Part shown: positions 48,772 through 57,068 of the stretch, piece by piece | Layout: the number at the start of each line of letters is the position of its first letter | How positions within the stretch are numbered: position 1 is the first letter of the stretch | NCBI RefSeq assembly: GCF_000613125.1 | Contig: NZ_HG964497.1 | Span: 3,308,052-3,372,051 of the forward strand | Direction: 5' to 3' | Length of the DNA stretch: 64,000 bases | Origin: Bacillus sp. EB01 | GTDB taxonomy: Bacteria > Bacillota > Bacilli > Bacillales > Cytobacillaceae | The notes under the pieces: model-generated | What the model was told of the DNA's origin: nothing | What the model saw: the letters and a program-made list of their open reading frames with translations, nothing else | Databases searched by the model: none | Position numbers and translations under genes: made by a program

Positions 48772-49209
48772 ATGAAATCATTTTGGGGACCGTTTCTATT
48801 TGGAATTGGCATCATCGGTATGCTAGATGGAATTATTCTCCACCAGCTCTTACAATGGCACAGTATATATATGCATACAAACCGTGAAGGCCAGATTTTC
48901 AGTGATGGACTATTTCATTTATTTGTAACGGTTGTCATCTTAATTGCCGGTGTATTAATGTGGCAGGATAATACCTCAGGGAGAAAGGGAAGCCTATATA
49001 CATTTTGGGGCAGTTTTTTGTTAGGTGCCGGAGGCTTCAACCTGGTTGAAGGAATTGTAAATCATCATTTGCTCCGTATTCACCACGTAAGGCCATATAG
49101 CCCCTACTCGGTTATTTATGATTTAAGTTTTGACGGCATTGCAATTCTGATGCTTGGAATTGGCTGGTTCTTATATAAAAAAGGGAAACGGCCAGCCCAG
49201 TCTTCCTAG
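48772..49209 (+). CDS. DUF2243 membrane protein
   Basis: A 145-residue membrane protein with four segments and a repeated half: GIGIIGMLDGIILHQLLQWHS and GAGGFNLVEGIVNHHLLRIHH. The His pairs at equal positions in each half (HQLLQWH, HHLLRIHH) could bind metal or heme, and match the DUF2243 family. Function unknown. AAGGAGG precedes the ATG. The gene is divergent from the catalase gene and shares its intergenic region. Confidence 0.85.
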   Translation: MKSFWGPFLFGIGIIGMLDGIILHQLLQWHSIYMHTNREGQIFSDGLFHLFVTVVILIAGVLMWQDNTSGRKGSLYTFWGSFLLGAGGFNLVEGIVNHHLLRIHHVRPYSPYSVIYDLSFDGIAILMLGIGWFLYKKGKRPAQSS

Positions 49210-49313
49210 AAGCTTTACAAGGCTTAAAGATTTAAAACTTCCTCTTACTAATTCGTGTCACTGGAACTTAATTCTTTTATAATAGAAGTAAGCTGGGGAA
49301 GGGGGAACTATGA

Positions 49314-50210
49314 ATGAAGAAGGCATTAGTTTTAGGAGGAACGCGGTTTTTTGGCGTGCATTTAGTGGAGTCGTTGCTGGAGAATGATTTTGCAGTTACA
49401 GTGGCGACAAGGGGTAACACGACACCGCGCTTTTCTAAAAAAGTTGATTCGATCGTTGTGGACCGTACAAAACCAGAAAGCGTCAAGCATGCTTTTAATG
49501 ATACAAAATGGGATATAGTTTTCGATCAAATTTGCTATACACCTAATGAAGCTCTTCTAGCAATAGAGACTTTCGGAGGAAAAACTAAAAAGTATGTTTT
49601 CACTTCAACTAAATCTGTTTATGACAGTCTAGAGCCGAAGCCATCTTATGTGGAATCAGACTTTGACCCATATACATATAACTTTGCAGTGGACAGCAAT
49701 AATGAACTTGAATATGGGGAAGGAAAGCGTCAAGCAGAGGCAGTGTTCTTCCAAAGGGCCCCGTTTGATGTGGCTGCAGTCAGAATACCAATTGTTATGG
49801 GAGCGGAGGATTATACTGGCCGGCTTGATTTCCATATTAAAAAGGTTCTGGCAGGAGAAGATATCTTTTTCCCGGATATAGAAGCAGAAATGGATTATAT
49901 CCTGTCAAAAGAAGCTGGTCACTTTATTGCCTGGGCGGGTATATCCGATGTTACTGGCCCGATCAATGGAAGTTCCAATGGAACGGTAAAAATGAAAGAA
50001 ATTATTACTTTAATTGAAGTTGCCACTGGAAAAAAGGCACATCTTGCAAAGCAAGCAACCGACGAAAATCACTCTCCATATGGAGTTAGAGCCTCCTGGA
50101 TAATGAGCAATGAAAAAGCGAAGGAAAGAGGATATAAATTTTCCGACGTTCACCAGTGGCTGCCAGATTTAATTAAGAAATCTGCCGAAAAGCTTGATAA
50201 TAAAGGATAA
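49314..50210 (+). CDS. NAD-dependent epimerase/dehydratase family protein
   Basis: A 298-residue short-chain dehydrogenase-like protein with the Rossmann motif GGTRFFG (residues 8-14), VFTSTKSVYD and the YGEGKRQAE segment in which Tyr and Lys hold the catalytic positions YxxxK. The extended type, acting on sugar nucleotides or similar substrates. The substrate cannot be told. The start at 49314 fits MKKALVLGGTR, although an ATG four bases earlier is out of frame. Ribosome site GGGGGAA. Confidence 0.87.
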   Translation: MKKALVLGGTRFFGVHLVESLLENDFAVTVATRGNTTPRFSKKVDSIVVDRTKPESVKHAFNDTKWDIVFDQICYTPNEALLAIETFGGKTKKYVFTSTKSVYDSLEPKPSYVESDFDPYTYNFAVDSNNELEYGEGKRQAEAVFFQRAPFDVAAVRIPIVMGAEDYTGRLDFHIKKVLAGEDIFFPDIEAEMDYILSKEAGHFIAWAGISDVTGPINGSSNGTVKMKEIITLIEVATGKKAHLAKQATDENHSPYGVRASWIMSNEKAKERGYKFSDVHQWLPDLIKKSAEKLDNKG

Positions 50211-50346
50211 ATTCAGCGGATTATCAAACTGCTATCACTTTGAAAGCGATTGATAGCAAAGTGATTAATATTAAAAACACCATAACCGTGGGTAAAGAGT
50301 TGAATCTTGAGCAAGAGAACTTAATCCAACTAACTCTGCATATAAA

Positions 50347-50375
50347 AGTCCAATTCGCAACAGGATTGGACTATT
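50347..50375 (+). terminator. hairpin terminator after the epimerase gene
   Basis: AGTCCAAT pairs with ATTGGACT around ten bases, followed by ATTTCTTT. A second hairpin (TGCTATCA...TGATAGCA) lies closer to the gene at about 50230. Confidence 0.65.
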
Positions 50376-50454
50376 TCTTTATGATTGAAAGAAGGAGTAT
50401 TGGTAATCCAGAAGGAATAGTAATTGTAGGGTATATATAGTAAGAGGTGTCTGG

Positions 50455-50691
50455 ATGTCTTTGTTCCTATCTATTGTTTTAAGTGCAATCCTAGGGTTCT
50501 TTTTATTTACTATTGGTCCTCCAGAAATCGCTGGTATCATTGCCTTTGGAATTATTGTAGGCAGTATTTTTAGAGGACTATACCTTCTAAACGATATTCA
50601 TAAAAGAATTTCTTTAGCTTATCTAGCTAAAGATAAAGTACAACAAGCCTATGAAGATTATAAGAAAGCAAAAAATACTGGTTCAATATAG
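50455..50691 (+). CDS. small membrane protein, unknown function
   Basis: A 78-residue protein with two membrane segments (LFLSIVLSAILGFFLFTIG and IAGIIAFGIIVGSIF) and a short charged helical tail (YLAKDKVQQAYEDYKKAKN). AAGAGGTG precedes the ATG at 50455. It stands alone with its own terminator. No known family comes to mind. Confidence 0.65.
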   Translation: MSLFLSIVLSAILGFFLFTIGPPEIAGIIAFGIIVGSIFRGLYLLNDIHKRISLAYLAKDKVQQAYEDYKKAKNTGSI

Positions 50692-50723
50692 TTTTGATAA
50701 TCCTCAATAAAAAATTGTTATAA

Positions 50724-50756
50724 AAAAATGCTTGGAGCTGCTCCAAGCATTTTTCT
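50724..50756 (+). terminator. terminator of the 78-aa membrane protein gene
   Basis: ATGCTTGGAGC and GCTCCAAGCAT are near-perfect arms with A and T flanks. Confidence 0.88.
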
Positions 50757-50856
50757 TCGCTCATTTTTTTGAATTGCCTAGTAAGTTTCTTGTGCTAAAT
50801 GGAAAGACCACTATTTCTTAAATTTAAACTTTAAAACCAGACAGTGGCCACGGGTT

Positions 50857-51195
50857 TTAATATGCAGGTCCTCTAGACTTCTTTTTTTGGGATGCTTTTG
50901 ACAGCGGTTTGATTTTAACCAGTTTCTTAAAGGTATTGAGGGTTCTTTTACCAGCATCTGTTGTGAATTGAATTGCTTCTTTTTTATAGTCGATATCTTC
51001 CTTGATCTCCTGCTGGCTTTCAGTTAAATACGTAGTTTCGACTCTTATCGTATCAACTTTGCGTTGAATCCTGGCAATCGTTTCATTCAATTGGTTAATG
51101 GCTGGCTTTGATGCTTTCAGTGTTTTAAATGCAGAAAACCCTAGATAACAAATTGCAGCCAGAAAAATAGCAATACTTACATAAACGATGAACAT
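50857..51195 (-). CDS. DUF948/YtxG-like membrane-anchored protein
   Basis: A 112-residue protein with one N-terminal membrane segment (FIVYVSIAIFLAAICYLGF), a helical coiled region (INQLNETIARIQRKVDTIRVETTYLTESQQEIKEDIDYK) and a basic tail (KKKSRGPAY). This is the layout of DUF948 proteins such as YtxG of B. subtilis, associated with general stress. The ATG follows AAGGAGG. Confidence 0.82.
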   Translation of the reverse strand: MFIVYVSIAIFLAAICYLGFSAFKTLKASKPAINQLNETIARIQRKVDTIRVETTYLTESQQEIKEDIDYKKEAIQFTTDAGKRTLNTFKKLVKIKPLSKASQKKKSRGPAY

Positions 51196-51439
51196 AGATG
51201 TTTGCCTCCTTGTCTCTATTTCCTTTATTTTTACCCCAAATTAACTAATAGGTAACGTTAATCAGGAATTTCCATAGGTAAACTTATGAAACCTCAACCA
51301 TTAAATTCAAAAATCAACTTCTTCCTTAAAGAATTACAGAAAATTGAAATTATACTGTAAGTTGTGGTTTAATTAATCCACAACAGCATGAAAAAGACAA
51401 AAAGAATGCTGGTTGAGCACAAAGGGGGATTTCATACAT

Positions 51440-52972
51440 ATGGAACAGAACGTGGCGAGTGTTTCACTTCAGGAAACGATTCAGCACTTTAAAGCTCTGG
51501 ACGAAAAGATTTCTCATTTTTCAAGTATTGCCGGCCTGACTGATTGGGATCAGAAGGTCATGGCTCCGAAGAAAGGGCGTGCCAGGTTCGCAAAAGCGAT
51601 TGGGACTCTCAGGACTGAGGCATTTAAGCTTTCCATTTCAGAAGAAATGGGACGATTGTTGGAGGAGCTGACCAGTGAAAAGGCACAAATGGCACTGGAC
51701 GAGGTTACAGCTGCCCAGGTGCGTGAACGGAATGACTTTTATCAACGTTCAAAAGCTATACCTGAGGAGATGTTCAAAGAATATTCCATCTTGACTGCCG
51801 AGGCAAATGACGCCTGGGAGTTTGCCAGAGAAAATAATGATTTTGCACATTTTGCACCATATCTTGAGCAAATCGTTGCATTCAAACGGAAATTTGCTGA
51901 AATCTATGGATATGAAAAGCATCCATACGATGCACTGCTTGACGAATATGAGCCTGGATTTACGGTCGAAAAACTTGATTCACTGTTCTCAGCCTTGAGG
52001 CAATCGAGTGTTGAATTGCTGAATCGGATCAAGGAGTCGCCAACACAAACACCAGCACATATTTTTGATCAAAGGTTCGATATTGAAAAACAAAAGGAAT
52101 TCAATCGATATATTCTACCCATTATTGGGTACGACTTGGAAGCAGGGAGGCTCGATGAAACAGTCCACCCTTTCGCTCTTGCAATCAATACAGGTGATGT
52201 CAGAATCACAACAAGATATCTTGAAGAAAACGTCCTAAGTGCGCTTTTCGGAACCATCCATGAAGCGGGCCATGGTAAATATGAGCAAAATATTGATAAA
52301 AAGTTCGAAGACACCGTTCTTGCCAGTGGAACTTCATTTGGTATTCATGAATCACAATCAAGGTTTTTAGAGAACATGCTGGGCCGAAGCAGGGAGTTCT
52401 GGAATTATTTCTATCCACGACTAGTTGAAATGTTCCCGGAACAGCTTCGGGATGTTATGGAAGAAGATTTCTACCAGGCTGTTAATACTGTTAAGCCATC
52501 GCTGATCCGGATAGAAGCGGATGAATTGACCTATAATCTCCACATTATGGTACGCTACGAAATTGAGAAGGCGTTGATTGGTGGAGAGCTTGAGGTCGCT
52601 GATCTTCCACAAGTATGGAATAACAAGATGGAGGAGTATCTTGGTGTTGTTCCAGCATCAGATAGTGAGGGGGTTCTGCAAGATGTACATTGGTCCTTCG
52701 GCGGATTTGGTTACTTTCCGTCTTATTCGCTTGGAAACCTGTATGCTGCCCAAATCCTGAAAGCTATTAAGAAGGATGTCCCTAAATTTGAAGCGGCTAT
52801 TTCAAAGGGCGACTTTGCATCAGTGGATGCCTGGCTAAAGGAAAAAATCCATCAATATGGTGCACTCTATCGTCCAAGCGAACTAATCGTCAGCGCTACT
52901 GGCGAAGAGTTGAATGCCGGCTATTTGATTGAATACCTGGAAGACAAGTACACAAACGTTTACAAATTATAA
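51440..52972 (+). CDS. M32-family metallocarboxypeptidase
   Basis: A 510-residue carboxypeptidase with the M32 start (HFSSIAGLTDWDQKVMAPKKG), the zinc motif HEAGH (TIHEAGHGKYEQN, near base 52260), HESQSRFLENMLGRS (the third ligand Glu) and the closing segment GALYRPSELI. It is like YpwA of B. subtilis and removes C-terminal residues from peptides using a metal. The start at 51440 fits AAAGGGGG at 11 bases; an in-frame ATG nine codons upstream is poorer. Own terminator. Confidence 0.93.
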   Translation: MEQNVASVSLQETIQHFKALDEKISHFSSIAGLTDWDQKVMAPKKGRARFAKAIGTLRTEAFKLSISEEMGRLLEELTSEKAQMALDEVTAAQVRERNDFYQRSKAIPEEMFKEYSILTAEANDAWEFARENNDFAHFAPYLEQIVAFKRKFAEIYGYEKHPYDALLDEYEPGFTVEKLDSLFSALRQSSVELLNRIKESPTQTPAHIFDQRFDIEKQKEFNRYILPIIGYDLEAGRLDETVHPFALAINTGDVRITTRYLEENVLSALFGTIHEAGHGKYEQNIDKKFEDTVLASGTSFGIHESQSRFLENMLGRSREFWNYFYPRLVEMFPEQLRDVMEEDFYQAVNTVKPSLIRIEADELTYNLHIMVRYEIEKALIGGELEVADLPQVWNNKMEEYLGVVPASDSEGVLQDVHWSFGGFGYFPSYSLGNLYAAQILKAIKKDVPKFEAAISKGDFASVDAWLKEKIHQYGALYRPSELIVSATGEELNAGYLIEYLEDKYTNVYKL

Positions 52973-52983
52973 TTTTGTTAGTA

Positions 52984-53007
52984 AAGGGGGCCTAGTGCCC
53001 TCTTTTT
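52984..53007 (+). terminator. terminator of the M32 peptidase gene
   Basis: AGGGGGC pairs with GCCCTCT around CTAGT and is followed by TTTTTA. Confidence 0.85.
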
Positions 53008-53055
53008 ATTATCGGAAAATTTAGCCAGAAGGTATTGCGCTCCCCCTCACCTTTA

Positions 53056-53069
53056 GTGTAAAATTACAC
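53056..53069. promoter_or_regulatory. short palindrome before the PstS-like gene
   Basis: GTGTAA-AA-TTACAC, 27 bases before the gene start. It may be an operator; no regulator is implied by sequence. Confidence 0.3.
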
Positions 53070-53095
53070 CAAAGAAACTGTTTGGGGGCGGAAAA

Positions 53096-54547
53096 TTGAA
53101 AAGGAAAACGGTTTTAGTGTTAATGTTCTTTGTTGTTGCACCACTTGTACTTTCATTTGGTTCACTTGGAATTATGATGGTACGGAACAAAGAGATTGGA
53201 TACCCTGTGCTTTTGTTGTATATTGCAGGGGCTGTTTTTGCCGCGCATCAGTTTGCGAAAAACGATAAAGCATCCATATCGCAGGCTGCAAGGTATATAC
53301 CGGTCGCCATCCCTGCTTTTTTGGCAGCAATCCTGGCTGCTTTGTTAATGATTATTACAAAAGGATTTTTAGGAGCTGATTTGTGGGGAGTCTATGTTTT
53401 TGGATTCTTTCCTTTCTTGCCAAACAGTTTTATTACCTTTTTAACCGGCCAGCATATAGCGGGATTGTTGGCGCCATTCCTCTATTATTCCACTTTCCTG
53501 GTAAGCTATATGATCTTTTTAAGGAAAAGCCCTATAAGGGTGGATGCTATCTTTTCTGGTACTACGGCCTTTATAGTCTGTTTTTCGGTGATAGGCATAG
53601 TCCACTGGCAAAGGAGCCAGGAAGTTCTCCCATCATACGGCTTTGAATATGGCAATGGCTATTCAAGTGTTGACCTGGAACCCTATTACGTAAATTATCC
53701 AGACAACAAGCTTCCGAGGCTTGATGCACCAGCTACATTTAAAATTGAGAAAAAAGAAGATATGCCCGTCCTCGACGGGGCGGAGGCAGCATTCCCAGTC
53801 TATTCAGCCTTTGCAAATGAAGTGTATTCAGGTATCAGCGCTGAAAATTATGATAAAAAACGGCAAGTAGAAATTGTCAGCTTTTATAACACGATTTATG
53901 CGTTCGAACGGCTGGTGAATGGAGAAGTAGATGTGTTCTTTGGTGCTCAGCCATCCCAGGCACAAAAAGAGTTGGCAGAGCGATTTGATAAGGAGCTGGT
54001 AACGACTCCAATCGGCAAGGAAGCATTTGTCTTTTTTGTAAATAGCAAAAATCCTGTAAATAACCTGACAATCGATCAAATCAAAGATATTTATTCCGGA
54101 AAAATAACAAACTGGAGCAAAGCGGGCGGAAATGATGATAAAATTAGAGCCTTTCAGCGTCCAGAAGATTCAGGATCGCAAACGGTCATGCAGATGGTCA
54201 TGGGTGATACGCCTTTAATGAATCCGCTGAAGGAAGAAGTAATGGGGATGGGGGACCTGATAGAGGAAGTGGCAAACTACCGCAATTATAAAAATTCGCT
54301 TGGATATTCGTTCCGTTTTTTCGCAACCGGCATGAATCCAAGTAAGGAGATTAAACTGATATCTGTTGACGGAATTGAACCGAGTGAGGAAAACATCCGT
54401 TCAGGGAAGTACCCGTTTGTTGTAAACCTTTACGCTGTCACTTTAAAAGACAATCCAAATAAGAACATAAAGCCTTTCCTCGAATGGATGCAAGGTCCGG
54501 AGGGTCAGTACATTGTTGGTGAAATTGGCTATGTTCCACTTAAATAG
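53096..54547 (+). CDS. membrane-anchored PstS-like substrate-binding protein
   Basis: A 483-residue protein. The first about 175 residues hold five or so membrane segments (LVLMFFVVAPLVLSFGSLGIMMV, PVLLLYIAGAVFAAH, IPAFLAAILAALLMII, and others). The rest is a periplasmic-binding-protein domain of the phosphate type: FYNTIYAFERLVNGEVDVFFG, TPIGKEAFVFFVNSKNPVNNLTIDQIKDIYSGKITNWSKAGG, RPEDSGSQTVMQMVM and the final GPEGQYIVGEIGYVPL. The N-terminal membrane block fused to a PstS domain is not the usual lipoprotein form. No pstCAB genes are adjacent. It starts with TTG at 53096 behind GGGGGCGG. Confidence 0.82.
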   Translation: MKRKTVLVLMFFVVAPLVLSFGSLGIMMVRNKEIGYPVLLLYIAGAVFAAHQFAKNDKASISQAARYIPVAIPAFLAAILAALLMIITKGFLGADLWGVYVFGFFPFLPNSFITFLTGQHIAGLLAPFLYYSTFLVSYMIFLRKSPIRVDAIFSGTTAFIVCFSVIGIVHWQRSQEVLPSYGFEYGNGYSSVDLEPYYVNYPDNKLPRLDAPATFKIEKKEDMPVLDGAEAAFPVYSAFANEVYSGISAENYDKKRQVEIVSFYNTIYAFERLVNGEVDVFFGAQPSQAQKELAERFDKELVTTPIGKEAFVFFVNSKNPVNNLTIDQIKDIYSGKITNWSKAGGNDDKIRAFQRPEDSGSQTVMQMVMGDTPLMNPLKEEVMGMGDLIEEVANYRNYKNSLGYSFRFFATGMNPSKEIKLISVDGIEPSEENIRSGKYPFVVNLYAVTLKDNPNKNIKPFLEWMQGPEGQYIVGEIGYVPLK

Positions 54548-54570
54548 AGGTTAAGGGGAGGAATGGAAGG

Positions 54571-54849
54571 ATGTTAGATACCGTGTTTTTTTTCAGTGCG
54601 CTCACATTATTTTTTGTAGCAGGCATCGTTTTCTCATTCATTCGCATTAAAAACAAAAACGTAAAGAATGGGATATTTTTTACCGGAATGAATACAATCC
54701 TGTTTTTGTTATGTTCCTATCTGTGGTTCTTCGAAATTGCAATAGACGGAATTAGCCAGGTGTTCGGAGTACTCCTGTTTGGAATTGCTGCAGCCCTCCT
54801 CACCGTGGCCGAGATACTGTTTTGCCATTATAGAACGAAAGAGCATTAA
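54571..54849 (+). CDS. small membrane protein downstream of the PstS-like gene
   Basis: A 92-residue protein with three membrane segments (FFFSALTLFFVAGIVFSFI, IFFTGMNTILFLLCSYLWF, GVLLFGIAAALLTVAEILF) and a basic tail (HYRTKEH). It begins 24 bases after the PstS-like gene, with GGGGAGG upstream, and a terminator follows. It is very likely cotranscribed and may be a partner subunit. No known family recognised. Confidence 0.65.
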   Translation: MLDTVFFFSALTLFFVAGIVFSFIRIKNKNVKNGIFFTGMNTILFLLCSYLWFFEIAIDGISQVFGVLLFGIAAALLTVAEILFCHYRTKEH

Positions 54850-54874
54850 GAGGGGGTAAGACCCCTCTTTTTTT
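54848..54874 (+). terminator. terminator of the PstS-like operon
   Basis: AAGAGGGG pairs with CCCCTCTT, then a run of seven T. Confidence 0.9.
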
Positions 54875-55038
54875 AGTTCTAAAATAACAGGGAGCCTTTA
54901 ATAAACTTTGGTTATCTACTTATTACTAAATCTTTGAAAATTTTATTATCAAAAATGAAAATAATGAGTAGATTTTTTGTAAACTCTTGATATACTTATT
55001 TTAGATTAGGTGAAAAGTCACGAATAGGGGGATGTTTT

Positions 55039-55239
55039 ATGGAAGCTTTAGAAGGAATTAGCTGGGGTTTGCTGCTTCCGGTGCTGTTGATTTCACTACT
55101 GTTGCTAGTGGTGGCGTTGGTTGATCTGATTCGTATAGAGAGGACGAATGGTCCTAAATGGGTTTGGGCAATTGTTATAGTGGTTATTACCACATTCGGA
55201 CCGATTCTTTATTTTGTTTTTGGAAGGAGAAATTACTGA
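55039..55239 (+). CDS. yxlE: YxlE-like PLDc_N membrane protein
   Basis: A 66-residue protein with two membrane segments and the PLDc_N signature VDLIRIERTNGPKWVWAIVIVVITTFGPILYFVFGRR. In B. subtilis yxlE lies in the sigY operon before yxlF and yxlG, and the same order yxlE-yxlF-yxlG occurs here. Its stop overlaps the next start (TGATG), so translation is coupled. No sigY, yxlC or yxlD is present upstream. Confidence 0.85.
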   Translation: MEALEGISWGLLLPVLLISLLLLVVALVDLIRIERTNGPKWVWAIVIVVITTFGPILYFVFGRRNY

Positions 55240-56147
55240 TGCCTCTTGTCCAAATTGATGGGCTGAGGAAAAACTTCAAGGGTAGTGAAGTCATCAAGGG
55301 CCTTGATTTTGTTTTAAAAAAAGGAAAATGTACGGCTTTGCTTGGTCCAAACGGGGCCGGAAAGACAACAACACTGCGGATGCTGTCTGGATTAATGGAA
55401 CCTTCTTCTGGAACGATTGTGTTCACCGATGCTCAAAAAGGCGAGGATATCCGAAAGTTTATTGGGTATCTGCCACAATATCCAGTATTTTATGACTGGA
55501 TGACAGGTTCAGAGTTTCTTAGTTATGCAGGGAGGCTTGCAGGTCTCTCGACGAAAGAAGCGAAACAGCGGACGAGTGAATTATTGGAATTGGTAGGGAT
55601 AGCAGACGCCAGCCGAAGGGCAGTAGGCAAATATTCCGGGGGCATGAAACAGAGATTGGGCATAGCACAGGCACTTATCCATCGCCCAAAGCTGATCATG
55701 CTTGATGAACCTGTTTCAGCCCTGGATCCATTTGGACGGAGGGAAGTCCTTGAACTATTGGAAAAACTGAAAAGAGAAACAACGATCCTTTTTTCCACTC
55801 ATATATTGAATGATGCCGAAGAGGTTTGTGACGAGTTGCTTTTTTTACATAATGGGCAAATCGTCGAATCAGGAACAATGGATGATTTGAGGAAGCGCCA
55901 CAGCGAGTCCAAAATTGAGCTGCAATTCAAAGATAATGCAGAAATTTTTGCCTCATCCTTTACTTCGTATCCATTTGTCCACAATTCTAATTTCCTCGGC
56001 AGCCAGCTTAATGTTTACGTGAGCGATATTGATCTGGCCAGGAGAGTTTTTTTAAAGGAGGCTGCAGAACAGGAACTGCCGCTTACAAAGTTCGAAACGA
56101 GCAGTATGACATTAGAGGACATTTTCATGAAGGTGGTGGCAAAATGA
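55239..56147 (+). CDS. yxlF: ABC transporter ATP-binding protein, YxlF-like
   Basis: A 302-residue ATPase: Walker A GPNGAGKTTT, ABC signature YSGGMKQRLG, Walker B LIMLDEPVSALDP, switch His in FSTHIL. The C-terminal 90 residues are the short accessory part of NatA/YxlF-type subunits. It pairs with the permease encoded next, whose ATG overlaps the stop. The ATG at 55239 overlaps the yxlE stop; earlier in-frame codons are inside yxlE. The transported compound is unknown. Confidence 0.9.
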   Translation: MPLVQIDGLRKNFKGSEVIKGLDFVLKKGKCTALLGPNGAGKTTTLRMLSGLMEPSSGTIVFTDAQKGEDIRKFIGYLPQYPVFYDWMTGSEFLSYAGRLAGLSTKEAKQRTSELLELVGIADASRRAVGKYSGGMKQRLGIAQALIHRPKLIMLDEPVSALDPFGRREVLELLEKLKRETTILFSTHILNDAEEVCDELLFLHNGQIVESGTMDDLRKRHSESKIELQFKDNAEIFASSFTSYPFVHNSNFLGSQLNVYVSDIDLARRVFLKEAAEQELPLTKFETSSMTLEDIFMKVVAK

Positions 56148-56923
56148 AACAGTGGCTGACACTTTTTGAAAAGGAAATCCTCGAGATGTGGAGAAACTTC
56201 AAGTGGATTTGGGTTCCAATAACGTTCATCCTGCTCGGAGTCCAAGAACCATTAGTCAGTTATTATATGCAAGATATTCTGAATGCCGTTGGCGGTTTGC
56301 CAGAGGGGGCAGAAATAAGTATCCCGAAACCTAGTCCTCCAGAAGTACTAATTGCAAGTATGTCCCAATTTAACACACTTGGAATACTCATTGTCGTCCT
56401 TATAACGATGTCACTAGTCGCTGGGGAACGAAAGAGCGGAACAGCAGCTATGATACTTGTAAAACCCGTTTCACATACGTCGTTTATCGCTGCAAAATGG
56501 GCAGGAGTGCTGCTGCTTGTGTGGGTGTCGTTTTTCATAGGGTTTATAGCTTCCTGGTATTATACCGGACTATTGTTCGACTGGGTTAATATGGGCAACT
56601 TTTTTGGCGCCTTTTTCCTTGAAGGTTTATGGCTGACATTTGTTGTGACTGTGGCAATCTTCTTCAGCTCCATTTTCTTTGTTTCCGGAGCAGCTGGCTT
56701 TGCGGCGCTTGGTTCTGTCATTTTACTTACAATTGTCAGCAGTACTCTTTCCCATGTGCTAGAATGGAGCCCGGCGCAGCTATCCGACTATGCTGGAACT
56801 TTTGTTGTTGAAGGCAGCTTTCCGCAACATTCAGTAATGGCAGCAATACTCGCGGCAATTGTTATTGTAATTTTACTTATTCTTTCAATCATTGTTTTTC
56901 GAAGGAAGGAGCTTGCTGCCTAA
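56144..56923 (+). CDS. yxlG: ABC-2 permease, YxlG-like
   Basis: A 259-residue membrane protein with six or so segments, an ABC-2 type permease: SLVAGERKSGTAAMILVKPVSHTSFIAAKW is the family coupling region, and the first segment is preceded by FEKEILEMWRNFKWIWVPI. It starts with ATGA overlap on yxlF. It forms the transporter with YxlF, with YxlE as likely partner. Confidence 0.88.
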   Translation: MKQWLTLFEKEILEMWRNFKWIWVPITFILLGVQEPLVSYYMQDILNAVGGLPEGAEISIPKPSPPEVLIASMSQFNTLGILIVVLITMSLVAGERKSGTAAMILVKPVSHTSFIAAKWAGVLLLVWVSFFIGFIASWYYTGLLFDWVNMGNFFGAFFLEGLWLTFVVTVAIFFSSIFFVSGAAGFAALGSVILLTIVSSTLSHVLEWSPAQLSDYAGTFVVEGSFPQHSVMAAILAAIVIVILLILSIIVFRRKELAA

Positions 56924-56925
56924 TA

Positions 56926-56965
56926 AAACGCCATCCCAGCTTCATTGAAGCGGATGGTGTTTTTA
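56926..56965 (+). terminator. terminator of the yxlEFG operon
   Basis: ACGCCATCC pairs with GGATGGTGT around a loop that itself folds (GCTTCATTGAAGC), followed by TTTTT. Confidence 0.9.
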
Positions 56966-57068
56966 AATGTTTTTTTCGCAAAAGATTATGCTTTAAAACA
57001 AAGACGCTTTGCTGTAAAGTATAAGTATTTAGAATAGCGAAATAATAATTGTTGGAGGAGATTCATAT

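Noticed and set aside
50240-50440. 66-codon plus-strand frame
   Set aside because: It overlaps two hairpins that look like terminators of the preceding gene and has no ribosome site or recognisable protein features.
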